Assembly: GCA_017542475.1 (NCBI GenBank)
Contig: JAFXXD010000019.1
Location: 39,409-103,408, forward strand
Length of the DNA: 64,000 nt
DNA from: Ruminococcus sp.
Lineage (GTDB): Bacteria > Bacillota > Clostridia > Oscillospirales > Ruminococcaceae
Direction of reading: 5' to 3'
Shown here: positions 1 to 9,008 of the stretch, in pieces
Numbering within the stretch: the first letter of the stretch is position 1
Layout: each line of letters starts with the position of its first letter
The notes under the pieces: model-generated
Database searches by the model: none
Told to the model about the DNA's origin: nothing
What the model saw: the letters and a program-made list of their open reading frames with translations, nothing else
Program-made: the position numbers and the translations under genes

Positions 1-660
1 CTCGTCCTTGTACAGTCCCTTCGCGAGCGCCTTCGCGTTGAGCTTTATCGCCGAGAGGGGGGTCTTGATATCGTGCGACAGCGACAGCAGCAGGAGCTTC
101 CTGTCCCTCTGCATGGTGAGCTCTTTTTTGCGGCTGTCCTCGATGTTCTCGCGCAGGAGGTTCACGCCCCACATAAACTTCCCGAAGAAGCGGCTCTTCT
201 CTTCGGTGAGCGGCACCGCGAGGTTGCCCTTCGCGAGCTCCTGCGGCAGGGTATTGAGCCTGCCGAACGGCAATATGATGTGCCTGCGGATATAGAGCAG
301 CACGCCCGTTATCAGCACGAGCACCGCCGCAAGAACGCAGTTGAGCGCGAGGAAAACGTAGCTCCTTCCGCCGACGGAATACTCCGCGCGGTAGAGCTGA
401 CCGCGAGCCTCGATTATGACGTAGTGCTCGTCGGAGGAGTACAGCCCGCTGCCATCATCGGAGAAAATGCCTGTGATGTGCGGGTACTTCGCGAGGTCGC
501 AGCTTCCCGTCTCTTCTATCTCGTCCGCGAGCCGTTTCGCCTCTACGCGGTACAAGCCCTCAGCGGACTCCTTCTGCTTTACGAGGTAAACATTCGCCGC
601 CAGAGCGATAACGGCAAACACCGCCGCGACCACGATACACAGCCTTCTGAACGCCTTCAT
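1..660 (-). CDS. Sensor histidine kinase (3' end beyond window)
   Basis: Membrane sensor kinase that would autophosphorylate on histidine and pass phosphate to the regulator encoded just upstream. Only the first 220 residues are in the window. A membrane helix lies at about residues 5-27, a short extracellular loop of about 75 residues follows, a second helix lies at about 102-125, then a HAMP-like linker, and the HisKA box SHDIKTPL with the phosphoacceptor at His196. The ATPase domain is off the edge. The ATG overlaps the stop of the regulator (ATGA), so the two are translationally coupled. With the ABC transporter genes it forms a sensor-transporter operon. Confidence 0.93.
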   Translation of the reverse strand, partial: MKAFRRLCIVVAAVFAVIALAANVYLVKQKESAEGLYRVEAKRLADEIEETGSCDLAKYPHITGIFSDDGSGLYSSDEHYVIIEARGQLYRAEYSVGGRSYVFLALNCVLAAVLVLITGVLLYIRRHIILPFGRLNTLPQELAKGNLAVPLTEEKSRFFGKFMWGVNLLRENIEDSRKKELTMQRDRKLLLLSLSHDIKTPLSAIKLNAKALAKGLYKDE

Positions 661-1319
661 ACGAACTTATACCCCACTCCCCACATGGTCAGCAGGCGCT
701 TGGCGTTTTTGGGGTCGTCGCCGAGCTTCTGGCGCAGTCGGTTGATATGCACGTGAAGGGTCTGGAGCTCCGAATCGCTGTCGCTGCCCCACACCGTACT
801 GAACAGGTATTCCTTCCTGAGCGCCTTGCCCTGATTCTCTATGAGCAGTGCGAGCAGGTCGAACTCCTTCGCGGGCAGCTCGACAGGTTCGCCGTCGATG
901 ACGGCAGTGCGGTCGGAGAGATTGAGGGTAACGCCGTCCGCGGATATTTCCTCGCGCTGATAGCGGCGCTTGAAAATGCCCTTTATCTTCGCGATAAGAA
1001 TGTCTATGTCGTAGGGCTTCTCGATGTAGTCGTCCGCGCCGAGGTCGAGCCCGCTGAGCTTGTCTTCCTTGTCGGTGCGGGCACTGACTATGAGAATGGG
1101 CGTATCCGCCTTCTTGCGGAGCTTCGAGCACACCGCAAAGCCGTTCATATCGGGGAGGTTTATATCGAGCACGACGAGCCTTGCGCCGTACTTCTCGAAC
1201 AGCTCGACGGCACGCTCGCCGCTCTCAACAGCCGAGACGGTGTAGTCCTCTGCGCGGAGGAAGTCCGCGAGGAGCGAGGCGAGCTCCCTGTCGTCCTCGA
1301 CGATAAGAATATCTGTCAT
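657..1319 (-). CDS. OmpR/PhoB-family response regulator
   Basis: DNA-binding response regulator of 220 residues. The receiver domain (about 1-115) has the acidic pair EDD near the N-terminus, the phosphoacceptor Asp52 in VVLDINLP and the conserved Lys101 in EKPYD. The C-terminal winged helix (about 125-220) ends in the typical GVGYKF. I chose the ATG at 1319 because AGGTGG sits just upstream and the family starts here; an in-frame ATG further up would add 30 unrelated residues. Its likely target is the promoter of the permease gene, which carries an 11-bp-spaced direct repeat. Confidence 0.95.
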   Translation of the reverse strand: MTDILIVEDDRELASLLADFLRAEDYTVSAVESGERAVELFEKYGARLVVLDINLPDMNGFAVCSKLRKKADTPILIVSARTDKEDKLSGLDLGADDYIEKPYDIDILIAKIKGIFKRRYQREEISADGVTLNLSDRTAVIDGEPVELPAKEFDLLALLIENQGKALRKEYLFSTVWGSDSDSELQTLHVHINRLRQKLGDDPKNAKRLLTMWGVGYKFV

Positions 1320-1367
1320 AGTATCACCACCTGATATCATTTTACCATAACGTGTAAGATAAAGCAA

Positions 1368-1442
1368 GTAGGGGCGGACCCTTGTGTCCGCCCGTGTGTA
1401 ATGCTTCATTTATTGTGGGACGTCGAGGGCGCCGTCCCCTAC
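1368..1442. repeat. GTAGGG palindromic intergenic repeat pair
   Basis: Two short hairpins: GGGCGGAC...GTCCGCCC opening with GTAGGG, and a second closing with CCCCTAC. The same units recur in most other large gaps of the window. It separates the regulator gene from the ATPase gene of the same operon. Confidence 0.75.
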
Positions 1443-1480
1443 AATTGCTAAGGCACGCGGCGATAAACTCGCCGTCTGTA

Positions 1481-1532
1481 CTGGTAAGCGAGTTTACGAG
1501 CGTCCGCGTGAACCGCCCGCGGGGGCTCCCCG
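1481..1532. repeat. Fragment of a second dispersed repeat family
   Basis: This stretch, in inverted orientation, resembles 30001-30052: both contain an AAGCGAGTTTACGAG-like segment and a run of G/C ending in GGGGCTCCC or its complement. It runs up to the stop codon of the ATPase gene. Confidence 0.55.
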
Positions 1533-1533
1533 C

Positions 1534-2304
1534 TTACCAGCCCTGTTCCATGAGCCAGTTGTTGAGGGTTCGCTCGCGGTCGCGGAGCTCCTTGTCTGCG
1601 CCGCCAAAATGCCCCATTTCCTTCTCGCCGACGATCTTGCCGTCCACGAGATAGAGCACGCGGCTGCACTTCGCAGCTACCTTCGGGTCGTGAGTAACGC
1701 ACATCACGGTAGTGCCGTCATTGTTGAGCGAAAGGAGCTCGTTCATTACCTCATCGGAGCTCGCGCGGTTGAGAGCTCCTGTGGGCTCGTCGGCGAAAAT
1801 CATCTTCGGCGAGTTTATCATACTGCGGCATATGCACGCACGCTGGAGCTGTCCGCCCGAGACCTCGTTGATGTCGTTGCCGCCGACCTCGTCGATACCG
1901 AGGCGGTGCATAAGGGCGCGTCCGCGCTCCTCGGTCTGCTTGCGGCTCTCGCTGTTCTTTTTTGACTTCACGGCGGGGAGAATGATATTGTCGAGGACGC
2001 TGAGGTTCTTCATCATATACATCTGCTGGAAGATGAAGCCCATTTCGTCGAGGCGGAGCTCGGCGAGCTCATTCTCGCTGAGCTTTGCTGTCTCCCTGCC
2101 GCCGAAAACGACCCTGCCCGAGGTGAGCCTGTCCATTCCCGATACGCAGTAAAGGAGGGTGCTCTTGCCCGAGCCCGACGGTCCCATCACGGCGACCATC
2201 TCGCCCTCGGATATGCTGAAGCTGATGTTGCGGAGCACGTTGTTCTGCTTTTTGTTGATGATGTAGGTCTTGCAAAGGTCGGTGACCTCAAGTATATTAG
2301 TCAT
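1534..2304 (-). CDS. ABC transporter ATP-binding protein (MacB/LolD type)
   Basis: Nucleotide-binding subunit, 256 residues, of an exporter-like ABC system. Walker A GPSGSGKST at 41-49, Q-loop FIFQQ near 90-94, signature VSGGQLQR at 148-155 and Walker B MIFADEP at 168-174. This is the family that pairs with FtsX-type permeases, and that permease gene ends 15 bp upstream. The family moves or releases lipids, peptides or antibiotics at the membrane rather than importing small solutes; the substrate here is unknown. Confidence 0.93.
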   Translation of the reverse strand: MTNILEVTDLCKTYIINKKQNNVLRNISFSISEGEMVAVMGPSGSGKSTLLYCVSGMDRLTSGRVVFGGRETAKLSENELAELRLDEMGFIFQQMYMMKNLSVLDNIILPAVKSKKNSESRKQTEERGRALMHRLGIDEVGGNDINEVSGGQLQRACICRSMINSPKMIFADEPTGALNRASSDEVMNELLSLNNDGTTVMCVTHDPKVAAKCSRVLYLVDGKIVGEKEMGHFGGADKELRDRERTLNNWLMEQGW

Positions 2305-2319
2305 AGTGATATCTCCTTT

Positions 2320-4704
2320 TTATTCGATGTCGGCTGTGTCGGAAGCCTTTATTGCCTTGATGAAAACGGTCGTGATGAACGTTCCAGCAGCTGCTGCCGC
2401 GATGATTATCAGCGGGTACACCACGAATATCTCGACGGGAACTATCTTGTACTCAGTACCCGATACTGCTCCCATAAAGCCCATTATCGGGTCGCTGACG
2501 AGCTTGGTGAAGGGGTAGGTCGCCGCTGAGGCGATGACTGCCGCCGCTATTGCGCATATCGTGAATTTGAGGGTGTGGCTCAGCGAGATGAACCTGCCCT
2601 TGAAGCCGACAGCCTTCATCAGCGCTATCTCAGCCTTTTCGCGTGAGATGAACGAGCGCTCCATAAGCAGGGTTATCAGCAGGCAGATGAGCACCGAGAT
2701 GATGATGACCATATTTTTTATGCTCCTGATGACGTCTGCTGCTCCCGTGGTGTCCTTGACGAACTGCTCTGTGTTTACTATCTCGTCGGTATCGAAGATG
2801 TCCTTCAGGCGCTCTATGCGGCTGTCTATCTCCTTGTCGGACGGGTCGTCGTCGAAGTCCACGATGAACGAGGTGTAGCCCGCTATCTTCATCTTCGAGG
2901 TGTCGGTCAGCTCGCTGAATCTGCCGCAGCTGCCCGTCTGTATGAAGCTCTGGAACAGAGCTGTTACGATGAAGTCCTTCTCCTCGCCGTTGACAGTGAC
3001 TGTTACTGTGTCGCCCACTTCTGCGTCAACGGATTCGGCTGCGAGTATGCTCAGCGCTATCTCGTCCTCAGCCTGAGGAGGAGTGCCTTCGGTGTATTGG
3101 TAATCGGAGGCGCGGGTCTGGCAGTTCTTGACGAAATTTATCTGTGCGTGCTTGTCACCGTGAGTTACAGGAGCTAAAATCAGAGCCTCTATAGTAACGT
3201 TCGCGGGCATATCGTTATCGGCGAGTATCTCCTCGACCTCCCTGCATTTCTTTACGAGCTCTTCCTCGCCGCCCTCGTCCATTCCGACGACCTCTATAGC
3301 GTTGTTGAAGTCGGCTATGTATACGTCCTTCTTGTCGATACCGAAGAGGAACATCAGCTTGTCGCTGCTGAGGGTATTCGCCATATTCGCAAGCAGCATT
3401 ATCATCAGCATAAGCAGCGTGAATACAGCCGTTATGATAGCGTACTGCTTAGGGCTGCTGAGCACGTCGTTGAGCGCAAGGAATGAAGCAGTCGGCAGCT
3501 TGCTCCTGCCGAGGTGGAGCAGACCGTTCCTGTGGAAGCGCTCGCCAGTCTGACCGCTCCTTACCGCGTCTATCGGCGAGAGCTTGTTGACCTTGTGGGT
3601 GCAGGTGAAGCAGAAGAGCATAATCAGCGCCACGACTCCGACACTGCATATCACCGAAACAAGGAAGGTGTTGTCGCCGACCATATTCATATTATCGGAT
3701 ACACTTTTCAGCATCATATTGCCGAAGGGTATGCTGAGGAAAAGTCCTGTCGCCGCTCCGATAACGGAGATACCGAAGTATTTGACGAGGTAGAGGTTGC
3801 GTATCGAGCCGTTTTTCAGACCGATAGCCTTCATAACTCCTATCTCGCGGAACTCCTCCTCAAGGGTAAAGCGGATAGTGAAGCGGAGCACCACGAGGGC
3901 TATGCCGATGAGGCACACGCTTACCGCAAGGAGCATACCCGCCACGAGCATCGACATCAGGTATGCCTTCTTTATCATCGACTGCGGAGCCTTGAACAGT
4001 GTACCCTCGATGATGGGCATTTCATTTTCAAAGGCGGAGATATCGTCGGTGTCAACGAGGATTATCAAGCCCTTGTAGGGCTCCATACCCTCCTCGCTCA
4101 TTATCTCGTCGTAGTCCTCGCGTGAGATGATGAAGCGCGGGTCGCCCATAAAATCGGAGCCGAAGAGCGCGTCCTTGAGAGGTCCCGCGTACTCGAATTC
4201 GTACTCCTTGCCGAGCGGCTTGTAGATGAAGCGGTCGCCTATCTCAAGACCCGCACTGTTAGCCATCGAAGCCGTGATGTAAGCCTTTCCCTTCTCGACC
4301 TTCTTGATGACGTTGTTGTCGCTGTCGAAGTAGTTGAGCTCCGCCTCGTCGTCAGCCATTAATATGTAGGCATTCGTGTTGGTGAGGAGGTATTCGCCGT
4401 CCTTCATCATCTTGTCCTGCATCGTGAACACCGCGGATTCGATACGGACATCCTTCACGCTGCCAAGCACGCCGAGCTTTTCCGTAACAGCGTCCTCGTC
4501 CGAGCTCTCGCCCACGCCCTGTGTGGCGATGAAGTAGTCGGACATCCCCGCCTTCTCGAAGTAGTTTCCGAGACCGTTCGTGACAGTGATGATGTTGTTG
4601 ACACTGCTTGCCGCGAACATAGTAGACAGAGTCACGAAAACAAGAATGATGAAATTGATGACCCGCTTTCTGCGGAGGTCTTTTTTGAGTATTCTCCAGA
4701 TCAT
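2320..4704 (-). CDS. FtsX-family ABC transporter permease (two FtsX modules)
   Basis: Permease of 794 residues. About eight membrane helices are visible: one near 15-38, three between about 248 and 370, one near 418-440 and three between about 655 and 782. Two extracytoplasmic domains lie at about 40-245 and 445-650. This duplicated one-plus-three layout is the LolC-like FtsX plan, not the ten-helix BceB plan. First gene of the operon with the ATPase, regulator and kinase. Likely role: peptide antibiotic resistance or lipid handling under two-component control; this is inference from context. Confidence 0.92.
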   Translation of the reverse strand: MIWRILKKDLRRKRVINFIILVFVTLSTMFAASSVNNIITVTNGLGNYFEKAGMSDYFIATQGVGESSDEDAVTEKLGVLGSVKDVRIESAVFTMQDKMMKDGEYLLTNTNAYILMADDEAELNYFDSDNNVIKKVEKGKAYITASMANSAGLEIGDRFIYKPLGKEYEFEYAGPLKDALFGSDFMGDPRFIISREDYDEIMSEEGMEPYKGLIILVDTDDISAFENEMPIIEGTLFKAPQSMIKKAYLMSMLVAGMLLAVSVCLIGIALVVLRFTIRFTLEEEFREIGVMKAIGLKNGSIRNLYLVKYFGISVIGAATGLFLSIPFGNMMLKSVSDNMNMVGDNTFLVSVICSVGVVALIMLFCFTCTHKVNKLSPIDAVRSGQTGERFHRNGLLHLGRSKLPTASFLALNDVLSSPKQYAIITAVFTLLMLMIMLLANMANTLSSDKLMFLFGIDKKDVYIADFNNAIEVVGMDEGGEEELVKKCREVEEILADNDMPANVTIEALILAPVTHGDKHAQINFVKNCQTRASDYQYTEGTPPQAEDEIALSILAAESVDAEVGDTVTVTVNGEEKDFIVTALFQSFIQTGSCGRFSELTDTSKMKIAGYTSFIVDFDDDPSDKEIDSRIERLKDIFDTDEIVNTEQFVKDTTGAADVIRSIKNMVIIISVLICLLITLLMERSFISREKAEIALMKAVGFKGRFISLSHTLKFTICAIAAAVIASAATYPFTKLVSDPIMGFMGAVSGTEYKIVPVEIFVVYPLIIIAAAAAGTFITTVFIKAIKASDTADIE

Positions 4705-4738
4705 ATGCTGTACCTCATTTCAGTTTCTCTATGCTCCG

Positions 4739-4772
4739 ATTATAGCACGGCAATTCTTAACAAGTCTTTAAC
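4739..4772 (-). promoter_or_regulatory. Promoter of the transporter operon with direct-repeat regulator site
   Basis: On the minus strand the -10 is TATAAT (4739-4744) preceded by TGC, an extended -10. No good -35 is seen. Instead two copies of GTTAA (4757-4761 and 4768-4772) start 11 bp apart, the spacing usual for OmpR/PhoB-family dimers, and overlie the -35 region. Likely site for the regulator encoded in this operon. Confidence 0.5.
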
Positions 4773-4785
4773 TTTTGTTCAGACA

Positions 4786-4814
4786 TAAAAAACCGCGTAT
4801 CTTCGGATACGCGG
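4786..4814 (-). terminator. Rho-independent terminator of the serine acetyltransferase gene
   Basis: Perfect nine-pair stem CCGCGTATC/GATACGCGG with a TTCG or CGAA loop, followed on the minus strand by six T. It lies 9 bp after the stop codon. Confidence 0.95.
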
Positions 4815-4822
4815 CATAATAC

Positions 4823-5782
4823 TTATATAATGTAGAACCACGTCTCGTCCTGCGGGAGCTCTGTCTGCTGGACGGGCTTATCCGAGGAGAAGTTCACGCG
4901 GAGCTCGGGGTTCTTGATGCTGACTCTTGCGCCTGCGGGGACGGACTTGGTGATGAAGGCATTGCCTCCGATGACTGCATCGTGACCTATGACGGTCTCG
5001 CCTCCGAGAATGGACGCGCCCGAGTAGATGGTGACGTTGTCCTCAATGGTAGGGTGGCGCTTGCGGTTCTTGAGGAGCTGACCGCCGCGGGTCGAGAGCG
5101 CACCGAGGGTCACGCCCTGATAGATCTTGACGTTGTTGCCTATCTCGGTAGTCTCGCCGATAACGATTCCCGTACCGTGGTCGATGAAGAAGAACTTGCC
5201 GATGGAAGCTCCGGGGTGTATGTCGATACCCGTGACGCTGTGGGCGTGCTCAGTCATAATACGGGGAATGAGCGGCACTCCAAGCAGGTGGAGCTCGTGA
5301 GCTATGCGGTTGACGAGGATAGCGAACAGACCGGGGTAGGAGAAGATTATCTCCTCCTTGTTGAAGGCGGCTGGGTCGCCGAGGAAGGCGGCTTCGACGT
5401 CGGTGGCGATGTAGTCGCGTATCTTCGGGAGCTTGTCGAGGAAGGCGAGGGTGATATCCTCGGCAGCCTGATCTATATCGCACTGCGGAGCGTTCTCGTA
5501 CTTGGGATTATAGCGGAGCACTACCTTTATCTGCTGTGAGAGGTTGTGGATGATATCCTCGAGCTGTACGGCGATATTGCTTCTGACGGTATATAGCTTG
5601 AACCTGTCGTTCTTGTAGTAGCCGGGGTAGATTATATTTCTGAGGTGGAGAATTATCTCGATGACCTTTTCCTTGTCGGGGTGGTCGAACGCGACGGTCT
5701 TGTCGATAGTGCGGTCGTTGTTGTAATCGTTTATCAGTGTATCGACGAGGCTGTTTATCCTGCCTTCGAGCTTGTGGGACAT
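4823..5782 (-). CDS. epsC: Serine O-acetyltransferase (EpsC/CysE type)
   Basis: Makes O-acetyl-L-serine from L-serine and acetyl-CoA, the first step of cysteine synthesis. The protein has 319 residues. The N-terminal half is helical; from about residue 190 it is a left-handed beta-helix of hexapeptide repeats with HPGASIGK, FIDHGTGIVIGETT and IYQGVTLGA, which carry the catalytic Asp-His pair of the family. Its length fits the longer EpsC/SrpH form better than the shorter E. coli CysE. It is a single gene with its own promoter and terminator; no cysteine synthase is next to it. Confidence 0.9.
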   Translation of the reverse strand: MSHKLEGRINSLVDTLINDYNNDRTIDKTVAFDHPDKEKVIEIILHLRNIIYPGYYKNDRFKLYTVRSNIAVQLEDIIHNLSQQIKVVLRYNPKYENAPQCDIDQAAEDITLAFLDKLPKIRDYIATDVEAAFLGDPAAFNKEEIIFSYPGLFAILVNRIAHELHLLGVPLIPRIMTEHAHSVTGIDIHPGASIGKFFFIDHGTGIVIGETTEIGNNVKIYQGVTLGALSTRGGQLLKNRKRHPTIEDNVTIYSGASILGGETVIGHDAVIGGNAFITKSVPAGARVSIKNPELRVNFSSDKPVQQTELPQDETWFYII

Positions 5783-5818
5783 AAGCTGTTCCTCCTTGTA
5801 TGCCTATTGCTTTACTAT

Positions 5819-5847
5819 ATTATATCACACTCAGAGCGGAAATGCAA
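5819..5847 (-). promoter_or_regulatory. Sigma-A promoter of epsC
   Basis: Minus strand TTGCAT (5842-5847), 17 bp, TATAAT (5819-5824), with TGA before the -10. The -35 surroundings (AGTTGCATTT) are the same as those of the PHP gene promoter near 47010. Confidence 0.85.
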
Positions 5848-6117
5848 CTGCTTCTTTTATATGGCGTTCCGCCGCCGCAGATACGCGGCAAACCACATTC
5901 AACCAAATGTAGGGACGCGCATTGCGAGTCCGCGTTAACGTAAACGTGGATTGATTCGGATAATTCACGGACGACCAATTAAGCAGTGCCCCAAATCTAT
6001 GATTTGGCAGGCAATGCTATATGCAGGCTGTAGGTCGTCCCTACACAATGTTGACTTATACCGTTACGGTAATTGAGGGGCGGCGGAACGCCGCCCCTAC
6101 AAGGCGCGAACAAAAGT
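5848..6117. repeat. Intergenic stretch made of dispersed palindromic repeats
   Basis: The gap between epsC and the TerB operon holds no gene. From 5909 to 6100 it is built from GTAGGG-type hairpins (for example GGGGCGGCGG...CCGCCCC at 6077-6097) and one copy of a 72-bp hairpin element (5969-6040). Confidence 0.8.
5969..6040. repeat. 72-bp hairpin element, copy 1
   Basis: Outer arms GGACGACC (5969-5976) and GGTCGTCC (6033-6040) are inverted repeats; inside lies a second stem CCAAATC/GATTTGG and a segment ATGCTATATGCAG. A second copy with different outer arms but the same core lies at 13078-13153. Confidence 0.75.
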
Positions 6118-6146
6118 TTGACAAACGCCGACAGATATGTTATAAT
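6118..6146 (+). promoter_or_regulatory. Perfect consensus sigma-A promoter of the TerB/BrxD/BrxHI operon
   Basis: TTGACA (6118-6123), exactly 17 bp, TATAAT (6141-6146). Transcription should begin near 6153, giving a leader of about 27 bases with AGGAGG at 6167-6172. It is one of the strongest promoters in the window. Confidence 0.93.
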
Positions 6147-6179
6147 GAAGGTTAAAGATACTGAAAAGGAGGCGTGAAA

Positions 6180-7661
6180 ATGTCGGACGTGAAAGACATA
6201 CTCGAATCTGTGCTGCACGATGAAAAGCTGCTCGGGAGCCGTGCCTTCCGCGACAAGGTCTACACCGACCAGCCGATAATCAAGCGCGCCTCGCAGATAA
6301 AAACTCCCGAAACTCCGCAGAAAATAAAGGATATGAAGGCGCTGGCGTACACTCCCGAGGCTTACTGGAAGACCTCGGCTTGGCTGTTCTACACGCAGGG
6401 CAGATTTATGGAGGACTACACCGACGTATACGAATACACCGCCGACTTCGTCCGCTACTACCCGACCTACCGCGACCTTGAGACGGAGCAGCTCCGCGGG
6501 TACTTCTCGTGGCGGGCGAGGCTGCGGAAGGGGGAGTACCCGCCCGCGCCGATACCCTTTGTGTATATCCGCGCATACGAGCTGATAAACGGCATAGGCT
6601 CGGAGCAGCCGCAGGAGCGTATCGTCCTGCTGAAGCGGCTCACAGCCGAGTACGGCGACCTCAATTCCGAGATGAAGAAGCTGCTGCTGCGGTGGACTGT
6701 GGACTACTGCGTGTATGAGCAGCTTGACCCGCAGCTCGTGGCGGATACGCCCGAGATGCTCTACGACGATGCGCTGATAAAGCTCCTCAACTGGGACGAG
6801 AGCGGCGACGATGAGCTCTTTGCCGCGCTGAACTATATGTCGGGCTACCCGTTCGAGCGCTCGCGGTACTACATCGCCAGCGCCGAGAGGTTCAGGGCGG
6901 CGGCAGTTCGCGTGTTCAGGAGCGTTTCCGCCTTCTTCCGTGACCACAGGAAGAAGCCGCTCTGCGACAAGCTCTTCGGGCACAGGACGGAGCTGAACTG
7001 CTACCTGTTCGAGTCGGCGGTATTCTACGACAGGAACACCACCCGCACGGCTGACTACTCGCTGAACGCGATACACAGCTACACCTGCCGCAGCGGGATA
7101 TGGCGGTGCGACCGCTACTACGGCAGCAGAACGCGCAGTGCTCAGCTCGGGGAGCTGATGAAGATGCTCGACTACCTGATGCGCGAGCGCGACGATTTCC
7201 GCTACAAGCTCCGACCCGCGGAGGTGTCGAAGACGGCGGCGGAGCTGATAAAGAAGGAGCTCGCCGCAATGGACGAGGAGGAGCGTATCGCGAAGGCAAT
7301 GCGCATAGAGATAGACCTCTCGAAGATAGCGGGTATACGCGCAGCAGCGGACATCACCCGCGACAAGCTCATAGTTGACGAGGAGGCGGAGGAGCACGCT
7401 CCCGAGCCTGTCACCGAGCCCGAGACCGTACCGACTGCCGATTCGCCGCTGAATGGAGCCGAGACGGCGTTCCTGCGTGCGCTTCTCACGGGAGGGGACG
7501 CTTCTGCCGCGGCAAGGAGCGCAGGGACAATGCCGTCCCTGCTTGCGGACAGCATAAACGAGAAGCTGTTCGACGTTTTCGCGGACACGGTGATAGACTG
7601 CTCTGCGGACGTCCCTGAGGTCATAGAGGACTACGCCGACGAGCTGAAAAATTATGTATAA
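6180..7661 (+). CDS. TerB-N/TerB-C domain protein
   Basis: A 493-residue protein of the tellurite-resistance-linked TerB-N/TerB-C group. The TerB-N region (about 60-200) shows FVRYYPTYRDLE, LRGYFSWRARLRKGEYP and YIRAYELINGIG, which is the family signature. The TerB-C region is at the C-terminus (about 355-493): IEIDLSKIAGIR, then an acidic linker rich in E and P, then MPSLLADSINEKLFD and EDYADEL. I start it at ATG 6180 because AGGAGG is 7 bp upstream; the in-frame GTG at 6174 is too close to that site. Known TerB-N/TerB-C proteins are linked with stress and phage-related DNA-processing gene sets. It leads the operon with an ATPase and a helicase and may be a scaffold or sensor. The role is inference. 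Confidence 0.85.
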   Translation: MSDVKDILESVLHDEKLLGSRAFRDKVYTDQPIIKRASQIKTPETPQKIKDMKALAYTPEAYWKTSAWLFYTQGRFMEDYTDVYEYTADFVRYYPTYRDLETEQLRGYFSWRARLRKGEYPPAPIPFVYIRAYELINGIGSEQPQERIVLLKRLTAEYGDLNSEMKKLLLRWTVDYCVYEQLDPQLVADTPEMLYDDALIKLLNWDESGDDELFAALNYMSGYPFERSRYYIASAERFRAAAVRVFRSVSAFFRDHRKKPLCDKLFGHRTELNCYLFESAVFYDRNTTRTADYSLNAIHSYTCRSGIWRCDRYYGSRTRSAQLGELMKMLDYLMRERDDFRYKLRPAEVSKTAAELIKKELAAMDEEERIAKAMRIEIDLSKIAGIRAAADITRDKLIVDEEAEEHAPEPVTEPETVPTADSPLNGAETAFLRALLTGGDASAAARSAGTMPSLLADSINEKLFDVFADTVIDCSADVPEVIEDYADELKNYV

Positions 7662-7673
7662 GAGGTGCAGATA

Positions 7674-8999
7674 ATGCCTGATAATAACAGACCCGCGATA
7701 CCGAAGCGCATAGCTTCCGCGGTGATAAATTCGCTGAAGGGCGGCGTTGTGCCGCGCATAGGGCTGCCCTACATCACCGTCGGCAGGGAGGTGGAGATAG
7801 ACGCTCTGCTCCACGATGTTGACATCATAGCCGACGGCGGAGCCTCGTTCCGCTTCATTGTCGGCAAGTACGGAAGCGGCAAGAGCTTCCTTCTGCAAAC
7901 GATACGCGCCCACGTTATGGACAGGGGCTTCGTCGTGGTGGACGCCGACCTCTCGCCCGAGCGCAGACTTCAGGGCACGAAGGGACAGGGACTTGCCACG
8001 TACAAGGAGCTCATACGCAATATGTCCACCAAGACCCGTCCCGACGGCGGAGCTCTCACGCTCATACTCGACCGCTGGATAAGCTCGGTGCAGACCGAGA
8101 CGGCGGCGGAGACAGGGCTCGCGACGGATAGTCCCGACTTTGAAAAAGCCGTTGAGAGGAAGATATACGAGGTCATAGCCGCGCTGAACGAGATGGTGCA
8201 CGGGTTTGATTTCGCGAAGCTGCTGACGATATACTACCGCTCGTATGCCTCGGGCGACGACGAGAGCAAGGCGAAGGTGGTGAAGTGGTTCCGCGGAGAG
8301 TACACGACCAAGACCGAGGCGAAAGGCGACCTCGGTGTGAACATCATCATCACCGACGACGACTGGTACGAGTACATCAAGATATTCGCCGTATTCCTCA
8401 CGCGGGCGGGCTACGGCGGACTGCTCGTGCTCATAGACGAGCTCGTCAACATCTACAAGATACCGAACGCGATAACCCGCCAGTACAACTACGAAAAGAT
8501 ACTGATGATGTACAACGACACCCTGCAGGGCAAGGCTAAGCACCTCGGTATCATAATGGGCGGAACTCCGCAGTGTATCGAGGATACGAGGCGCGGCGTC
8601 TACAGCTACGAGGCGCTGCGCTCGCGGCTTGCCGAGGGCAGGTTCGGACGCGAGGGCGTGAAGGATATGCTCGCGCCCGTGATACATCTCACGCCGCTCA
8701 CCTATGAGGAAATGCTCGTCCTCACGGAGAAGCTCGCCGATATCCACGCGGGACTTTTCAGCTACGAGAGGGTCATCACGCAGGAGGATATGGTCGCCTT
8801 CATCAGGCTTGAATTCGGGCGTATCGGCTCGGGCAGCCACATCACTCCGCGTGAGGTGATACGCGACTTCATCGAGCTCCTCGACATCGTTTACCAGAAT
8901 CCGCAAATCAACATCAGCGAGTTCATAATGTCCGGGAATATGCCGACCTCGACCTCGCAGGAGAGCACCGAGGACGAGTTCGCGGAGTTCGAGATATAA
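7674..8999 (+). CDS. BrxD-like P-loop ATPase (DUF2791, BREX ATP-binding)
   Basis: A 441-residue ATPase of the DUF2791 family, which includes BrxD of type 2 BREX phage-defence loci. Walker A is GKYGSGKS (about residue 65-72), Walker B is LLVLIDELVN (about 253-262), followed by a sensor-like strand GIIMGGTPQ. The C-terminal part SHITPREVIRDF is typical of the family. Start taken at ATG 7674 behind AGAGGTG; a GTG at 7665 is in frame but overlaps that site. It lies 12 bp after the TerB gene and 9 bp before the helicase, so the three proteins are probably made together and act as one machine. Confidence 0.85.
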   Translation: MPDNNRPAIPKRIASAVINSLKGGVVPRIGLPYITVGREVEIDALLHDVDIIADGGASFRFIVGKYGSGKSFLLQTIRAHVMDRGFVVVDADLSPERRLQGTKGQGLATYKELIRNMSTKTRPDGGALTLILDRWISSVQTETAAETGLATDSPDFEKAVERKIYEVIAALNEMVHGFDFAKLLTIYYRSYASGDDESKAKVVKWFRGEYTTKTEAKGDLGVNIIITDDDWYEYIKIFAVFLTRAGYGGLLVLIDELVNIYKIPNAITRQYNYEKILMMYNDTLQGKAKHLGIIMGGTPQCIEDTRRGVYSYEALRSRLAEGRFGREGVKDMLAPVIHLTPLTYEEMLVLTEKLADIHAGLFSYERVITQEDMVAFIRLEFGRIGSGSHITPREVIRDFIELLDIVYQNPQINISEFIMSGNMPTSTSQESTEDEFAEFEI

Positions 9000-9008
9000 G
9001 GAGGGGCT

